DNA from: Enterobacter hormaechei ATCC 49162
GTDB taxonomy: Bacteria > Pseudomonadota > Gammaproteobacteria > Enterobacterales > Enterobacteriaceae
Direction of reading: 5' to 3'
Assembly: GCF_001875655.1 (NCBI RefSeq)
Contig: NZ_MKEQ01000001.1
Coordinates: forward strand, 2,170,001 to 2,234,000
DNA: 64,000 bases
The notes under the pieces: generated by a model
What the model saw: only the letters and a program-made list of their open reading frames with translations
Told to the model about the DNA's origin: nothing
Databases searched by the model: none
Shown here: positions 38,140 to 49,574 of the stretch, one piece after another
How positions within the stretch are numbered: the stretch's first letter is position 1
Layout: each line of letters begins with the position of its first letter
Program-made: the position numbers and the translations under genes

Positions 38140-38150
38140 GGTTTACCTCG

Positions 38151-39119
38151 TTATTTTTGATTAATGCTGCCGGAGAGAATGCAGAACACCCCCATCAGGT
38201 CAGCGTGACGGATAGTCACTTCCGTCTTTTCATTCACTTTCGGCTTGGCATGGAAGGCAATACCCAGTCCGGCCACTTTGATCATCGGCAGATCGTTCGC
38301 GCCATCGCCGATGGCAACGGTCTGCTCGACCGGAATGTCATATTTCTCCGCCAGACGCGTCAGCGTATTGGCTTTGTACTGCGCATCCACGATGTCACCG
38401 ATGACCTGCCCGGTCAGCTTGCCGTCCATGATCTCCAGTTCGTTGGCCACCACGGTGGTCAGACGCAGTTTGTCACGCAGGTAATCGGCAAAGAAGGTGA
38501 ACCCACCGGAGGCAATCGCCACCTTCCAGCCGAGCGTCTCCAGCTTGAGCACCAGCTGCGTCAGCCCCGGCATCAGGGGCAGTTCGTCGCGCACCTGACG
38601 CAAAATAGTCGCATCGGCCCCCTTCAGGGTCGCCACGCGCTGTCTCAGGCTGGCGGTGAAATCCAGCTCGCCGCGCATCGCACGTTCGGTGACTTCCGCC
38701 ACCAGCTCGCCGCTGCCCGCCAGTTTAGCAATCTCGTCAATACACTCGATCTGAATGGCGGTGGAGTCCATGTCCATCACCAGCAGGCCCGGCGTTTTCA
38801 GGTGCGGAATTTTGCCGAGCGGGGCAACGTCCAGCCCGGCGTCATGCGCCAGACGGGTGGCGCGCTGCGTCAGGGAACCCGCCAGGCGAATAACCTGATA
38901 GTCTTCCACGCACCAGGCCGCAACGATGACCATCGCTGCGCCCAGTTTGGTTTGATACTGCGTGAGGCGTTGCTTATCCAGGCCGCGTCCGTACAGCAGC
39001 CAGCCGCTACGGCCAGCGTGGTAATCGAGAGGCATCACCTCATCGCCACTTAAAGAGAGCGGCAATCCTGGCCATAAAGAGACATCCGTTGGCAGGTCGC
39101 ACCAGGTAATGTTCGGCAT
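38151..39119 (-). CDS. serB: phosphoserine phosphatase
   Basis: HAD-superfamily enzyme performing the last step of serine biosynthesis. The 322 residues match E. coli SerB. The nucleophilic aspartate motif VMDMDSTAIQIE lies near residues 110-121, with later HAD motifs IASGGFTFF and AIGDGANDLPM. The N-terminal 80 residues form the regulatory part typical of enterobacterial SerB. It is first in serB-radA-nadR and divergent from smp. Confidence 0.97.
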   Translation of the reverse strand: MPNITWCDLPTDVSLWPGLPLSLSGDEVMPLDYHAGRSGWLLYGRGLDKQRLTQYQTKLGAAMVIVAAWCVEDYQVIRLAGSLTQRATRLAHDAGLDVAPLGKIPHLKTPGLLVMDMDSTAIQIECIDEIAKLAGSGELVAEVTERAMRGELDFTASLRQRVATLKGADATILRQVRDELPLMPGLTQLVLKLETLGWKVAIASGGFTFFADYLRDKLRLTTVVANELEIMDGKLTGQVIGDIVDAQYKANTLTRLAEKYDIPVEQTVAIGDGANDLPMIKVAGLGIAFHAKPKVNEKTEVTIRHADLMGVFCILSGSINQK

Positions 39120-39236
39120 TGAAGCTCCTGTAATTTCGTTCGCGCCGGAAGGTTCCAGAGGGAAAATAACGCATGAGGCTACCCTGTAACCATCACTTCT
39201 GGCAACATTAAGCCGTAAATTTTAAGCAGGTGGAAT

Positions 39237-39881
39237 ATGGCTCGCGCAAAACTGAAATTCCGGCTTCATCGCGCCGTGATTGTCCTGATCTGTCTCGCAC
39301 TATTAGTGGCGCTTATGCAGGGGGCATCCTGGTTTAGCCAGAATCACCAACGGCAGCGTAACCCGCAGTTTGAAGAGCTGGCCCGTACGCTGGCGCGTCA
39401 GGTGACGCTCAACGTTGCGCCGTCTATGCGCACCGAAACGCCGGATGATAAGCGGATAGCCCAGGTATTACGCCAGCTGACGGAAAACAGCCGCATTCTG
39501 GATGCGGGGGTGTACGATGAACAGGGCGACCTGATTGCCCGCGCGGGTGAGCACGTCGACGTGCGCGACAGGCTGGCGCTGGACGGCAAAAAAGCCGGTG
39601 CTTATTTCAACCAGCAAATCGTCGAACCTATTCAGGGCAAGAATGGTCCGCTCGGGTATCTGCGCCTGACGCTTGACACTCACACCCTGCCAACCGAAGC
39701 CAAACAGGTGGATAACACCACCAATATTTTGCGCCTGATGCTGCTGCTCTCACTGGCGACTGGCGTGGTACTGGCGCGCACGTTGCTGCAAGGCAAGCGC
39801 ACCCGCTGGCAACAGTCACCGTTCCTGTTAACCGCCAGCAAGTCGGTCCCCGAAGAGGAAGAGAGCGAGAAGAAAGAATAG
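39237..39881 (+). CDS. smp: membrane protein Smp (YtjB)
   Basis: Predicted inner-membrane protein of 214 residues of unknown function. Hydrophobic segments occur near residues 13-30 and 163-180, with a periplasmic-looking domain between them. The cytoplasmic tail is short and charged (EEEESEKKE). Length and position between serB and lplA match E. coli. AGGTGGAAT precedes the ATG. Confidence 0.92.
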   Translation: MARAKLKFRLHRAVIVLICLALLVALMQGASWFSQNHQRQRNPQFEELARTLARQVTLNVAPSMRTETPDDKRIAQVLRQLTENSRILDAGVYDEQGDLIARAGEHVDVRDRLALDGKKAGAYFNQQIVEPIQGKNGPLGYLRLTLDTHTLPTEAKQVDNTTNILRLMLLLSLATGVVLARTLLQGKRTRWQQSPFLLTASKSVPEEEESEKKE

Positions 39882-39920
39882 TGGTAAAGTAGGCGGATGA
39901 TTCGGAAAAGGAACTCTGCC

Positions 39921-40934
39921 ATGACGACGTTACGCCTGCTTATCTCTGACTCTTACGATCCCTGGTTTAACCTGGCGGTGGAAGAGTGCATCTTTCGCCA
40001 GATGCCCGCCACCCAGCGCGTCCTGTTTCTCTGGCGCAACGCTGATACGGTCGTTATTGGTCGCGCGCAAAATCCGTGGAAAGAGTGTAACACCCGCCGT
40101 ATGGAAGAGGACAACGTCCGCCTGGCGCGCCGGAGCAGCGGCGGCGCGGTGTTTCACGATCTGGGCAATACCTGCTTTACCTTTATGGCAGGCAAACCGG
40201 AGTATGACAAAACCATCTCCACCGCTATTGTGCTCAACGCGCTCAATGCCCTCGGCGTGACGGCTGAAGCTTCCGGACGTAATGACCTGGTGGTGAAAAC
40301 CCCTGAAGGCGACCGGAAAGTGTCAGGCTCAGCCTACCGCGAAACAAAGGATCGCGGATTCCACCATGGCACCCTGCTTCTTAACGCTGATCTGAACCGC
40401 CTTGCGAATTACCTTAACCCCGACAAAAAAAAGCTTCAGGCAAAGGGAATTACCTCTGTACGTGGTCGTGTGGCTAATCTGGTTGAACTTCTGCCGGATA
40501 TTACGCACGAGCGGATCTGTGAAGCCGTTCGCGAGGCGTTTTTTGCCCATTACGGTGAGCGCGTTGCAGCAGAAATTATCTCACCGGATAACACCCCGGA
40601 CCTGCCCAACTTTGCAGAGACGTTCGCGCGACAGAGCAGCTGGGAATGGAATTTCGGCCAGGCCCCCGCGTTTTCGCATCTGCTGGACGAACGGTTCGCC
40701 TGGGGCGGAGTAGAACTGCACTTCGACGTTGAAAAAGGGCATATCACCCGTACGCAGATTTTTACCGATAGCCTCAATCCGGCACCGCTGGAAGCGCTGG
40801 CCGCGCGTTTACAGGGGTGTTTGTACCGTGCGGATATGCTCCAGCAGGAGTGTGATGCGCTGCTGGTTGATTTCCCGGAACAGGAAAATGAGCTGCGGGC
40901 GCTTTCAGCGTGGATAGCAGGCGCGGTGCGCTAA
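39921..40934 (+). CDS. lplA: lipoate-protein ligase A
   Basis: Scavenges free lipoate and attaches it to lipoyl domains of 2-oxoacid dehydrogenases and the glycine cleavage H protein. The start at 39921 ([19 protein letters not shown]) with AAAAGGAACTCTGCC upstream gives 337 residues (338 in E. coli). The lipoyl-AMP-binding motifs [17 protein letters not shown] and [18 protein letters not shown] are clear. It lies 39 bp after smp and may be co-transcribed. Confidence 0.97.
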   Translation: MTTLRLLISDSYDPWFNLAVEECIFRQMPATQRVLFLWRNADTVVIGRAQNPWKECNTRRMEEDNVRLARRSSGGAVFHDLGNTCFTFMAGKPEYDKTISTAIVLNALNALGVTAEASGRNDLVVKTPEGDRKVSGSAYRETKDRGFHHGTLLLNADLNRLANYLNPDKKKLQAKGITSVRGRVANLVELLPDITHERICEAVREAFFAHYGERVAAEIISPDNTPDLPNFAETFARQSSWEWNFGQAPAFSHLLDERFAWGGVELHFDVEKGHITRTQIFTDSLNPAPLEALAARLQGCLYRADMLQQECDALLVDFPEQENELRALSAWIAGAVR

Positions 40935-41100
40935 CCTATCCGGGCGCATTCCACGGCAGATTGAGCTTATTATCAATTTAAACTTTATAATCAATGAAGA
41001 AAAAATAATTAAAGTAGAGTGACTGGTCTGATTATCATCATCCTGATTTGCACAATTTGTGCTATAGCCCGTGGTTGATTATTACTATCAAGGAAATGAT

Positions 41101-41784
41101 ATGAAGAAGTCCTCAATTGCCGCCGCCCTTTTTTGCGCGGCCTTTATGACTACTGCCCATGCAGCAGAAACCGCCGTTCTTAAATTAAAAGGTACGTTAA
41201 CCAATTCTGCCTGTACACCTGAACTGAGCAATGGCGGTATTGCCGATTTTGGTTATATCCGTACGGCGGAATTAAGCGCGACACAAACAAACCAGATCGG
41301 AAAACGCGACATTACGCTGACAATTAACTGCCAGACCAAAACCCAGGTAGGCTGGAGCATTGTTGACAACCGCGCGGACAGCTTACCAAGTCCTTTCATT
41401 ACCGTTGATGATGCCGCTGCGAACGGTGAATATGCCTTTAGCGGATCGTCCACGTTTGGCGTTGGAAAAACGCCAGGTGGCGTTAACATCGGTGCCTATG
41501 CCGTCTATGCCGATCTGCCGAACGTAACGGGTAATGGCATTGCTGTTGATGTTCTTTCTCATGCAGGCGATAGCTCCACCTGGACTAAGAGCACCACGGG
41601 TCGCCCGACGATCGGTGTCGATGTCTTTACCGTTACGAACAAGGGTGAGAAAGAGCCTATTGCATTTACCGAAGCCGTGTTCCCACTGAAAGTGGTACTG
41701 GCTGTTCAGGCTACCGACAAGCTGTCGATCACTGACGACGCGCCGTTAGATGGTCAGGCGACCATCAGCCTTACTTATCTGTAA
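41101..41784 (+). CDS. secreted DUF1120-family (fimbrial-like) protein, orphan
   Basis: Predicted exported beta-rich protein of 227 residues. A signal peptide (MKKSSIAAALFCAAFMTTAH, cleaved near AHA-AE) is followed by TAVLKLKGTLTNSACTPEL, which resembles the start of fimbrial subunits, and two cysteines (SACTPEL and INCQTK) that may form the typical disulfide. The length and C-terminal part fit DUF1120 proteins. No chaperone, usher or second subunit is nearby, so assembly into a pilus here is doubtful. AAGGAAATGAT precedes the ATG at 41101. E. coli has no gene here between lplA and deoD. The 166 bp upstream are AT-rich. Confidence 0.82.
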   Translation: MKKSSIAAALFCAAFMTTAHAAETAVLKLKGTLTNSACTPELSNGGIADFGYIRTAELSATQTNQIGKRDITLTINCQTKTQVGWSIVDNRADSLPSPFITVDDAAANGEYAFSGSSTFGVGKTPGGVNIGAYAVYADLPNVTGNGIAVDVLSHAGDSSTWTKSTTGRPTIGVDVFTVTNKGEKEPIAFTEAVFPLKVVLAVQATDKLSITDDAPLDGQATISLTYL

Positions 41785-41794
41785 TTTGCAGAAA

Positions 41795-41830
41795 TAAAAA
41801 AGCCTCCGTCACGACGACGGAGGCTTTTTA
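41795..41830. terminator. bidirectional terminator between DUF1120 gene and deoD
   Basis: AAAAAAGCCTCCGTC-ACGAC-GACGGAGGCTTTTT: a 10-bp stem flanked by an A-run and a T-run, serving both convergent genes. Confidence 0.93.
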
Positions 41831-41839
41831 GTAATAGCG

Positions 41840-42559
41840 TTACGCTTTATCGCCCAGCAGAACGGATTCCAGCGCGATTTTGATCATGTCGTTGAAGGTG
41901 GTCTGACGCTCGGCAGCAGTGGTCTGCTCGTGGGTACGGATGTGGTCGGACACGGTGCAGATGGTCAGCGCTTTCGCACCAAACTCAGCCGCCACGCCGT
42001 AGATACCCGCCGCTTCCATTTCCACGCCCAGGATGCCGTATTTTTCCATCACGTCGAACATGTCGCCTTCTGGCGAGTAGAACAGATCGGCAGAGAACAG
42101 GTTGCCCACGCGCGCGTCAACGCCCAGCGCTTTTGCCGCGTCAACCGCGTTACGCACCATGTCAAAGTCAGCGATTGCCGCAAAGTCATGATCTTTAAAG
42201 CGGATGCGGTTGACTTTGGAGTCGGTACACGCGCCCATGCCGATCACCACGTCACGCAGCTTAACGTCCATACGTACCGCGCCACAGGAGCCGACACGGA
42301 TGATTTTCTTCACGCCGAAATCGGTGATCAGCTCTTTGGTGTAGATGGAGCAGGATGGGATACCCATGCCGTGACCCATCACGGAGATTTTGCGGCCTTT
42401 ATAGGTGCCGGTGAAGCCCAGCATGCCGCGCACGTTGTTCACTTCACGCACGTCTTCGAGGAAAGTTTCTGCAATGTGCTTCGCGCGCAGCGGGTCGCCC
42501 GGCATCAATACGACGTCAGCGAAATCACCCATTTCTGCATTAATGTGAGGAGTTGCCAT
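41840..42559 (-). CDS. deoD: purine nucleoside phosphorylase DeoD
   Basis: Hexameric enzyme that cleaves purine (deoxy)nucleosides with phosphate to the base and (deoxy)ribose-1-phosphate. The 239 residues equal E. coli DeoD. Visible motifs include [26 protein letters not shown], the phosphate-binding RVGSCGAV, and [11 protein letters not shown]. It is the last gene of deoCABD and is separated from deoB by repeats. Confidence 0.98.
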   Translation of the reverse strand: MATPHINAEMGDFADVVLMPGDPLRAKHIAETFLEDVREVNNVRGMLGFTGTYKGRKISVMGHGMGIPSCSIYTKELITDFGVKKIIRVGSCGAVRMDVKLRDVVIGMGACTDSKVNRIRFKDHDFAAIADFDMVRNAVDAAKALGVDARVGNLFSADLFYSPEGDMFDVMEKYGILGVEMEAAGIYGVAAEFGAKALTICTVSDHIRTHEQTTAAERQTTFNDMIKIALESVLLGDKA

Positions 42560-42587
42560 CTTCAGTTCCTTTTACATTGTTGTTTTT

Positions 42588-42664
42588 GCCGGGTGGCGGC
42601 TACGCCTTACCCGGCCTACATTCTGTTCTCCCTCTCCCACGGGGAGAGGGCCGGGGTGAGGGCA
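42588..42664. repeat. REP palindrome followed by CCCTCTCC-type repeat
   Basis: A single REP copy at 42588-42619 is followed at 42630-42664 by CCCTCTCCCACGGGGAGAGG and CCGGGGTGAGGG, a shortened relative of the repeat at 35397. They fill the deoB-deoD gap of about 125 bp and could tune deoD relative to deoB. Confidence 0.82.
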
Positions 42665-42684
42665 TCAGGCCGCACCCAATCCGT

Positions 42685-43923
<1,239 letters not shown>

Positions 43924-43961
43924 TTAGTGCTTCATAAAAATGCGATCAGATCAGTATACCG

Positions 43962-45284
43962 CTATTCAGTGATACGACGATAGACCGTCGGTGTGGTTTC
44001 CGGTGCTTTATCGTCAAGAGATATTGCCGCTTTCACCGCTTTCGCCGCGTCCTGCCAGCTGGCTTCGTCTTTCGCGTGGATCACCGCCAGCGGACGCTGG
44101 CCGTCAACGCTGTCGCCCAGACGGGCCATATCGGTAAAGCCGACGCTGTAATCAATGGTGTCCGATGCCTGACGACGACCGCCGCCCATAGAGACGACAG
44201 CCATGCCGAGCGCGCGGGTATCCATAGCCGAAACAAAACCTTCGCTGTCCGCATAAACGGCTTTGCTGAGCATCGCGGTTGGCAGGTATTTCGCGTAGTT
44301 TTCCACGAAGTCGGTCGGGCCTTTCTGCGCCGCGACCATCCGACCAAAAATCTCCGCCGCTTTGCCGTTGTCCAGCACCGCCTGCAATTTCGCGCGTGCT
44401 TCCGCATCGTCTTTCGCCAGCTTGCCGGAGTTCAGCATCTCCACGCACAGCGCCATGGTGACGTCGAACAGGCGCGGATTGCGGTATTCGCCTGTAAGGA
44501 ACTGCACGGCCTCGCGGACTTCGACGGCGTTACCGGCGCTGGAGGCCAGCACCTGGTTCATGTCCGTCAGCAGCGCGGTGGTGCGCACGCCCGCGCCGTT
44601 GGAGACGCCAACGATCGCCTCGGCCAGCGCCTCAGAGAGTTCATAGGTTGGCATAAATGCGCCGCTGCCCACTTTCACATCCATCACCAGCGCGTCCAGC
44701 CCTTCCGCCAGTTTTTTGGCAAGGATAGAGGCGGTGATCAGCGGGATGGAGTCTACGGTCGCGGTAATATCACGCGTTGCGTAGAAACGCTTGTCTGCCG
44801 GAGCAAGAGAGCTGGTCTGGCCGATAATTGCCACACCAACGTCTTTAATAATGTCGCGGAAACGGCTGTCATCCGGGAAGATATCGAAGCCCGGAATGGC
44901 TTCCAGTTTGTCGAGCGTCCCGCCGGTGTGGCCCAGGCCGCGCCCGGAAATCATTGGGATGTAACCGCCGCAGGCCGCCACCATAGGGCCAAGCATCAGG
45001 GAGGTCACGTCGCCCACGCCGCCGGTGGAGTGTTTGTCCACAATTGGGCCGTTGAGGTTGAGGCTTTTCCAGTCCAGAACGGTTCCTGAATCTCGCATCG
45101 CCATGGTCAGCGACACGCGCTCAGGCATAGACATATCGTGGAAGAAAATGGTCATCGCCAGAGCCGCAATCTGCCCTTCTGAGACGGTGTTATCACGAAT
45201 GCCGTTGATAAAGAAGCGGATCTCTTCGTCGCTTAATGCATGACCATCACGTTTTTTACGAATAATTTCTTGTGCGAGAAACAC
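43962..45284 (-). CDS. deoA: thymidine phosphorylase
   Basis: Cleaves thymidine and deoxyuridine with phosphate. I start at GTG 45284 ([13 protein letters not shown] follows), giving 440 residues as in E. coli, where the start is also non-ATG. An ATG four codons upstream is possible. The glycosyltransferase family motif [18 protein letters not shown] lies near residues 83-100, and the substrate lysine is in [12 protein letters not shown] near 190. A repeat of about 60 bp separates it from deoC. Confidence 0.96.
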   Translation of the reverse strand: MFLAQEIIRKKRDGHALSDEEIRFFINGIRDNTVSEGQIAALAMTIFFHDMSMPERVSLTMAMRDSGTVLDWKSLNLNGPIVDKHSTGGVGDVTSLMLGPMVAACGGYIPMISGRGLGHTGGTLDKLEAIPGFDIFPDDSRFRDIIKDVGVAIIGQTSSLAPADKRFYATRDITATVDSIPLITASILAKKLAEGLDALVMDVKVGSGAFMPTYELSEALAEAIVGVSNGAGVRTTALLTDMNQVLASSAGNAVEVREAVQFLTGEYRNPRLFDVTMALCVEMLNSGKLAKDDAEARAKLQAVLDNGKAAEIFGRMVAAQKGPTDFVENYAKYLPTAMLSKAVYADSEGFVSAMDTRALGMAVVSMGGGRRQASDTIDYSVGFTDMARLGDSVDGQRPLAVIHAKDEASWQDAAKAVKAAISLDDKAPETTPTVYRRITE

Positions 45285-45314
45285 GGTAACCCCCATGCGG
45301 AATCGGGTGAATGG

Positions 45315-45375
45315 CGGCGGGTATGTTGACCCGCCCTACGATCCTGTAGGCCGGGTTAGCGTAGCGCCACCCGGC
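45315..45375. repeat. REP-like palindromes between deoC and deoA
   Basis: A short palindrome at 45315-45338 (GGCGGGTATGTTGACCCGCC) and a REP copy at 45346-45375 (GTAGGCCGGGTTAGCG then TAGCGCCACCCGGC). They lie inside the deo operon, where such elements usually stabilise the upstream mRNA segment. Confidence 0.78.
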
Positions 45376-45384
45376 AATTCAAAC

Positions 45385-46164
45385 TTAGTAGCTGCTTGCG
45401 CTCTTACCGTCGCCGTGACCCAGCGCCTTCAGCAGGCTGGCCAGCAGGCTGGATGCGCCGAAGCGGTAGTGGCGGGAATCGGCCCAATCGGCACCGAACA
45501 GCTCGTCGGCAATCGCCAGGAACTGCTGCGCGTCTTCCGCGGTACGCACGCCACCCGCCGGTTTGAAGCCAACGGTTTTGGACACGCCCATATCGCGAAT
45601 AACTTCCATCATGATGCGCGCGCTTTCCGGCGTAGCGTTGACCGGCACTTTACCGGTAGAGGTTTTGATGAAATCCGCACCGGCTTTGATGGAGATTTCA
45701 GACGCTTTACGAATCAGCGCCTCTTCTTTCAGCTCGCCGGTTTCGATGATCACTTTCAACAGCACGTTTGCCGCCGCGCACGCGTCTTTACAGGCTTTCA
45801 CCAGGTCAAAACCGACCTGCTCGTTGCCCGCGATCAGCGCGCGGTACGGGAACACCACGTCAACTTCGTCTGCGCCGTACGCAATCGCCGCGCGGGTTTC
45901 CGCCAGCGCGATCTCGATGTCGTCATTGCCGTGCGGGAAGTTAGTTACGGTTGCAATGCGCACATCCGGCGTGCCCTGCTCTTTCAGCGTTTTGCGGGCA
46001 ATCGGGATAAAGCGCGGGTAGATGCAGACGGCGGCGGTGTTACCCACTGGCGTTTTCGCCTGATGGCACAGGGCGATGACTTTTTCATTGGTGTCGTCAT
46101 CGTTCAGGGTGGTCAGGTCCATCAGTTTCAACGCACGCAGGCTGCTTGCAGTTAAATCGGTCAT
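45385..46164 (-). CDS. deoC: deoxyribose-phosphate aldolase
   Basis: Splits 2-deoxyribose-5-phosphate into acetaldehyde and glyceraldehyde-3-phosphate. The start at 46164 ([17 protein letters not shown]) with GGAGAATGTT upstream gives 259 residues, as in E. coli; the frame is open 41 codons further up through the promoter region but has no support there. The Schiff-base lysine is in DFIKTSTGK near residue 167. It is first in deoCABD. Confidence 0.98.
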   Translation of the reverse strand: MTDLTASSLRALKLMDLTTLNDDDTNEKVIALCHQAKTPVGNTAAVCIYPRFIPIARKTLKEQGTPDVRIATVTNFPHGNDDIEIALAETRAAIAYGADEVDVVFPYRALIAGNEQVGFDLVKACKDACAAANVLLKVIIETGELKEEALIRKASEISIKAGADFIKTSTGKVPVNATPESARIMMEVIRDMGVSKTVGFKPAGGVRTAEDAQQFLAIADELFGADWADSRHYRFGASSLLASLLKALGHGDGKSASSY

Positions 46165-46209
46165 AACATTCTCCAACGGCAGTGCCGTATAAATTTTACC
46201 TTGCGGGTC

Positions 46210-46225
46210 TGTGAGTATTCTAACA
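46210..46225 (-). promoter_or_regulatory. DeoR operator at deoP
   Basis: On the minus strand TGTTAGAATACTCACA matches 14 of 16 bases of the DeoR palindrome TGTTAGAATTCTAACA. It lies about 46 bp before deoC, at the same place as in the E. coli deo regulatory region. Confidence 0.85.
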
Positions 46226-46237
46226 TTCACCCGCATC

Positions 46238-46303
46238 CACACTTCGACATTCATCACAGTTAATGAAAACTGTGTGCAAATTTGCATTACTGTAATGAGA
46301 TCG
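46238..46303 (-). promoter_or_regulatory. CRP/CytR control region (deoP2-like)
   Basis: Two CRP-like sites lie on the minus strand: AACTGTGATGAATGTCGAAG (about 46243-46262) and ATTACAGTAATGCAAATTTG (about 46277-46296). Their spacing and sequence parallel the two CRP sites that bracket CytR at E. coli deoP2. Confidence 0.7.
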
Positions 46304-46426
46304 TCTTCAAACTTTAGCGCGTTAATTGCTGACTAAATCGGCGATATCCCCTGTCGGATCAAAAGCGCCGTCAGACGGGCTTCCTACAATTCGTTCACCG
46401 TCCGCCGAACAATCAAGGAAATGAAT

Positions 46427-47962
46427 ATGTCCGACGCCCTGCAACAACGTTGCCAGCACATTGTGACCAGCCCGGTGTTAACCCCCGAACAAAAACGTCA
46501 TTTTCTGGCGCTGGAAGCGGAGAACAACTTGCCCTATCCCGCTCTGCCAGAGGCGGCCCGCGCTGCGCTGGACGAGGGATTCATCTGCGACATGTTCGAA
46601 GGCCATGCGCCGTACAAACCGCGCTACGTGCTGCCGGATTACGCTAAATTCCTGGCTAACGGTTCAGAATGGCTGGAGCTGGAAGGGGCGAAAGATCTGG
46701 ATGATGCCCTCTCGCTGCTCACTATCCTTTATCACCATGTTCCATCCGTCACATCGATGCCGGTCTATCTGGGCCAGCTCGATGAGATACTCAATCCCTA
46801 TGTTAAAATTCTAACACAGGATGAAATCGATAGCCGAATAAAACGTTTCTGGCGTTACCTGGACAGAACCCTGCCCGATGCGTTTATGCATGCCAATATC
46901 GGCCCGGCGGATACGCCTGTCACCCGAGCCATCCTTCGTGCGGATGCAGAACTGAAGCAGGTTGCGCCGAACCTGACCTTTATCTACGACCCGGACGTTA
47001 CCCCCAGCGATCTGCTGCTGAGCGTGGCGAAAAACATTTGTGAGTGTAGCAAGCCGCATATTTCCAATGGCCCGGTGAATGATAAAATTTTCACAAAAGG
47101 CCGTTATGGTGTGGTGAGCTGTTACAACTCCCTGCCGCTGGCAGGCGGTGGCAGTACGCTGGTGCGCCTTAACCTGAAGGCGATTGCGGAGCACAGCCAC
47201 TCCCCGGAAGACTTTTTCACCCGCACCCTGCCGCACTATTGCCAGCAACAAATCGCGATCATGAATGCGCGCTGCGATTTTTTGTATGAGCAATCCGGCT
47301 TCTTTGAGAATAGCTTCCTGGTGAAAGAGGGGCTGATTGATGCCGATCGTTTTGTACCGATGTTTGGCATGTACGGCCTGGCCGAAGCGGTGAACGTGCT
47401 GTGCGAGAAAGCAGGTATTACGGGCCGTTACGGTAAAAACGAACAGGCTAATGCACTGGGCTACCGCATCAGTGAACAGCTGGCGGCGTTTGTTGAAAAC
47501 ACGCCGGTAAAACACAGCTGGCAGCACCGCGCGATGCTGCATGCCCAGTCTGGGATCAGTTCCGATTCAGGCACCACGCCGGGCGCGCGTCTGCCGTATG
47601 GCGACGAGCCGGACCCTGTCAGCCACCTGCTGGCCGTGGCGCCGCACCATAAACACTATCATTCGGGGATCAGCGATATTCTCACCCTGGATGAGACGGT
47701 TAAACGTAATCCTCAGGCGGTGGTGCAGCTGTGCCTGGGGGCGTTCAACGCCGGTATGCGTGAGTTCACCGCGAATGTCGCCGGAAACGACCTGGTGCGC
47801 GTAACCGGGTATATGGTGCGGCTTTCCGATCTGGAGAAATACCGGGAGGCTGGCTCACGCACCAACACCACCTGGCTCGGCGAGGAGGCCGCGCGCAATA
47901 CCCGTATTCTGGAACGACAGCCACGCGTGATAAGCCATGAACAGCAGATGCGCTTTAGTTAG
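46427..47962 (+). CDS. yjjI: YjjI-family glycyl radical enzyme (DUF3029)
   Basis: Predicted glycyl radical enzyme of unknown substrate, active only without oxygen. I choose ATG 46427 ([13 protein letters not shown]) because AAGGAA is then 6-7 bases upstream; an ATG at 46421 directly abuts that site. It has about 511 residues. The C-terminal glycyl radical motif is [11 protein letters not shown] near residue 465, comparable to RVSGYAVRF in pyruvate formate-lyase. A possible active-site cysteine lies in [15 protein letters not shown] near residue 225. The activase yjjW overlaps its 3' end. It is divergent from deoCABD and shares that 262-bp control region. Confidence 0.93.
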   Translation: MSDALQQRCQHIVTSPVLTPEQKRHFLALEAENNLPYPALPEAARAALDEGFICDMFEGHAPYKPRYVLPDYAKFLANGSEWLELEGAKDLDDALSLLTILYHHVPSVTSMPVYLGQLDEILNPYVKILTQDEIDSRIKRFWRYLDRTLPDAFMHANIGPADTPVTRAILRADAELKQVAPNLTFIYDPDVTPSDLLLSVAKNICECSKPHISNGPVNDKIFTKGRYGVVSCYNSLPLAGGGSTLVRLNLKAIAEHSHSPEDFFTRTLPHYCQQQIAIMNARCDFLYEQSGFFENSFLVKEGLIDADRFVPMFGMYGLAEAVNVLCEKAGITGRYGKNEQANALGYRISEQLAAFVENTPVKHSWQHRAMLHAQSGISSDSGTTPGARLPYGDEPDPVSHLLAVAPHHKHYHSGISDILTLDETVKRNPQAVVQLCLGAFNAGMREFTANVAGNDLVRVTGYMVRLSDLEKYREAGSRTNTTWLGEEAARNTRILERQPRVISHEQQMRFS

Positions 47963-48797
47963 TCAGGTTATACCTTTCTCCTGCGTGGATGGGCCGGGCA
48001 GCCGCCTGGCGCTGTTCCTTCAGGGCTGTAACCTGCGCTGCAAAACCTGCCACAACCCGTGGACGATAGGGCGCTGCAACGACTGTGGCGACTGTGTTCC
48101 TCACTGTCCTCATGATGCGCTGACGATTCAGGCCGGGCGCGTCTGGTGGCAGGAGAGTGACTGTCAGCAGTGCGACACCTGTCTGCACCTGTGTCAGCAG
48201 CAGGCGACGCCGATGGCGCAGCGCTATAGCGTTGAGGAGATCCTCACCCGGATCCGCACGTCCGCGCCGTTCATTGAGGGCGTGACCGTCAGCGGGGGGG
48301 AGGCCACCACGCAGCTGCCGTTTGTGGTGGCGCTGTTCACCGCGATCAAAGCCGATCCGTCCCTGCGCCATCTGACGTGTCTGGTGGACAGCAACGGCCT
48401 GTTAAGCGAAACCGGCTGGCAAAAGCTGTTACCGGTGTTTGACGGCGCGATGGTGGATCTGAAAGCCTGGGGCAATGAGCATCACCGTTTTCTGACCGGG
48501 CGCGAAAACACGCTGATCAAGCAGAGCATCCGCTGGCTGGCCGATCGTCATCGCCTGACGGAGTTACGCCTGCTGGTGATCCCCGATCGGTGTGATTATC
48601 TGCAACATCTGTCACCGTTGACCGCTTTTATCCACACGCTGGGGAACGTTCCGGTGCGGATCAACGCGTTTCATATCCATGGGGTTTACGGGGAGGCGGC
48701 GCGATGGCGGAGCGCCACACCGGAAGATATTGAGCCACTGGCCCTGGCCCTGGAACAGCAGCAGATTACGGTGATCCGCCCTGCTCTTTATCTATAG
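47937..48797 (+). CDS. yjjW: YjjW glycyl radical enzyme activating enzyme (radical SAM)
   Basis: Radical SAM protein expected to install the glycyl radical on YjjI. The 286 residues match E. coli YjjW (287). The radical SAM cluster motif is [11 protein letters not shown] (about residues 32-42). Two ferredoxin-like clusters follow ([11 protein letters not shown] and [11 protein letters not shown]), the insert typical of one class of activases. [12 protein letters not shown] is the GGE motif. It begins 26 bp before the yjjI stop and so is translationally coupled. Its stop overlaps convergent yjjV. Confidence 0.94.
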   Translation: MNSRCALVSQVIPFSCVDGPGSRLALFLQGCNLRCKTCHNPWTIGRCNDCGDCVPHCPHDALTIQAGRVWWQESDCQQCDTCLHLCQQQATPMAQRYSVEEILTRIRTSAPFIEGVTVSGGEATTQLPFVVALFTAIKADPSLRHLTCLVDSNGLLSETGWQKLLPVFDGAMVDLKAWGNEHHRFLTGRENTLIKQSIRWLADRHRLTELRLLVIPDRCDYLQHLSPLTAFIHTLGNVPVRINAFHIHGVYGEAARWRSATPEDIEPLALALEQQQITVIRPALYL

Positions 48798-49574
48798 CGA
48801 GATGCCGAAGACCGCTCGGGTATTTTCCAGCAGCGCGCTGGCAATCACATCGTCAGGCTCCTGACGCAGCTCACACAGCACAGCAAAAACGCGCGCCGCC
48901 TGCTCCGGGCGGTTGGGCTGGCCCTGAAAATCCTTCAGCGGCATGTCAGGCGCATCTGTTTCCAGCAGGAGCGAGGTCAGCGGGAGTTGCGCCATCACAT
49001 CACGGGTTTTGCTGGCACGCGGATAGGTAATGGTGCCGCCGACGCCTATTTTATAACCCAGCTCGATGAAACGCTGCGCCTGCTGAAGGCTGCCAGCGAA
49101 ACCGTGGACCACGCCCCTGCGCGGCACATCGATGCGCTTCAGTTGCATCGCCAGTTTGTCATGGGTACGTCTGGAGTGGAGGATCACCGGCAGATCGTGG
49201 CGCTTTGCCAGCCGGAGTTGCGCATCCAGGATCGTCTGCTGGCGCTCGAACTGCGGATCTTCACGATAGAGATCGAGGCCGATCTCACCGATGGCAACCA
49301 GCTTCGTATCCGCGTTTTGCAGCATGGCATCCAGCCTGTCGATATGGTCATCAAGATGATGCTCAATAACGATCGGATGCAGACCCAGCGCGGCGTACAG
49401 CGCATCGTTATCCCGGGCAAGCGCCAGCACTTTCTCGAATCTTGCCGCTTCAATAGCGGGCACAATGATGGCTCTCACACCGGCCTGAGCCGCGCGCTCA
49501 ATGCTTGATGTTTCCTCCCCGCTGAACGGCGGGAAATCAAAGTGGCAATGGGTATCGACAAAGCAGTGCATCAC
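48792..49574 (-). CDS. yjjV: TatD-family metal-dependent hydrolase YjjV
   Basis: Predicted cytoplasmic metal-dependent deoxyribonuclase or phosphoesterase of the TatD family. The 260 residues match E. coli YjjV. Metal ligands are visible in [10 protein letters not shown] at the N-terminus, AVGEIGLDL (written AIGEIGLDL here), [22 protein letters not shown] and LLETDAPD. I use GTG 49574; ATG follows immediately. Its start overlaps the yjjU stop (GTGATG), so the two are coupled. Confidence 0.93.
   Translation of the reverse strand: MMHCFVDTHCHFDFPPFSGEETSSIERAAQAGVRAIIVPAIEAARFEKVLALARDNDALYAALGLHPIVIEHHLDDHIDRLDAMLQNADTKLVAIGEIGLDLYREDPQFERQQTILDAQLRLAKRHDLPVILHSRRTHDKLAMQLKRIDVPRRGVVHGFAGSLQQAQRFIELGYKIGVGGTITYPRASKTRDVMAQLPLTSLLLETDAPDMPLKDFQGQPNRPEQAARVFAVLCELRQEPDDVIASALLENTRAVFGISL

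Noticed and set aside
46165..46287. 41-codon N-terminal extension of deoC
   Set aside because: It covers the DeoR operator and CRP site region, and the internal ATG matches the family start.
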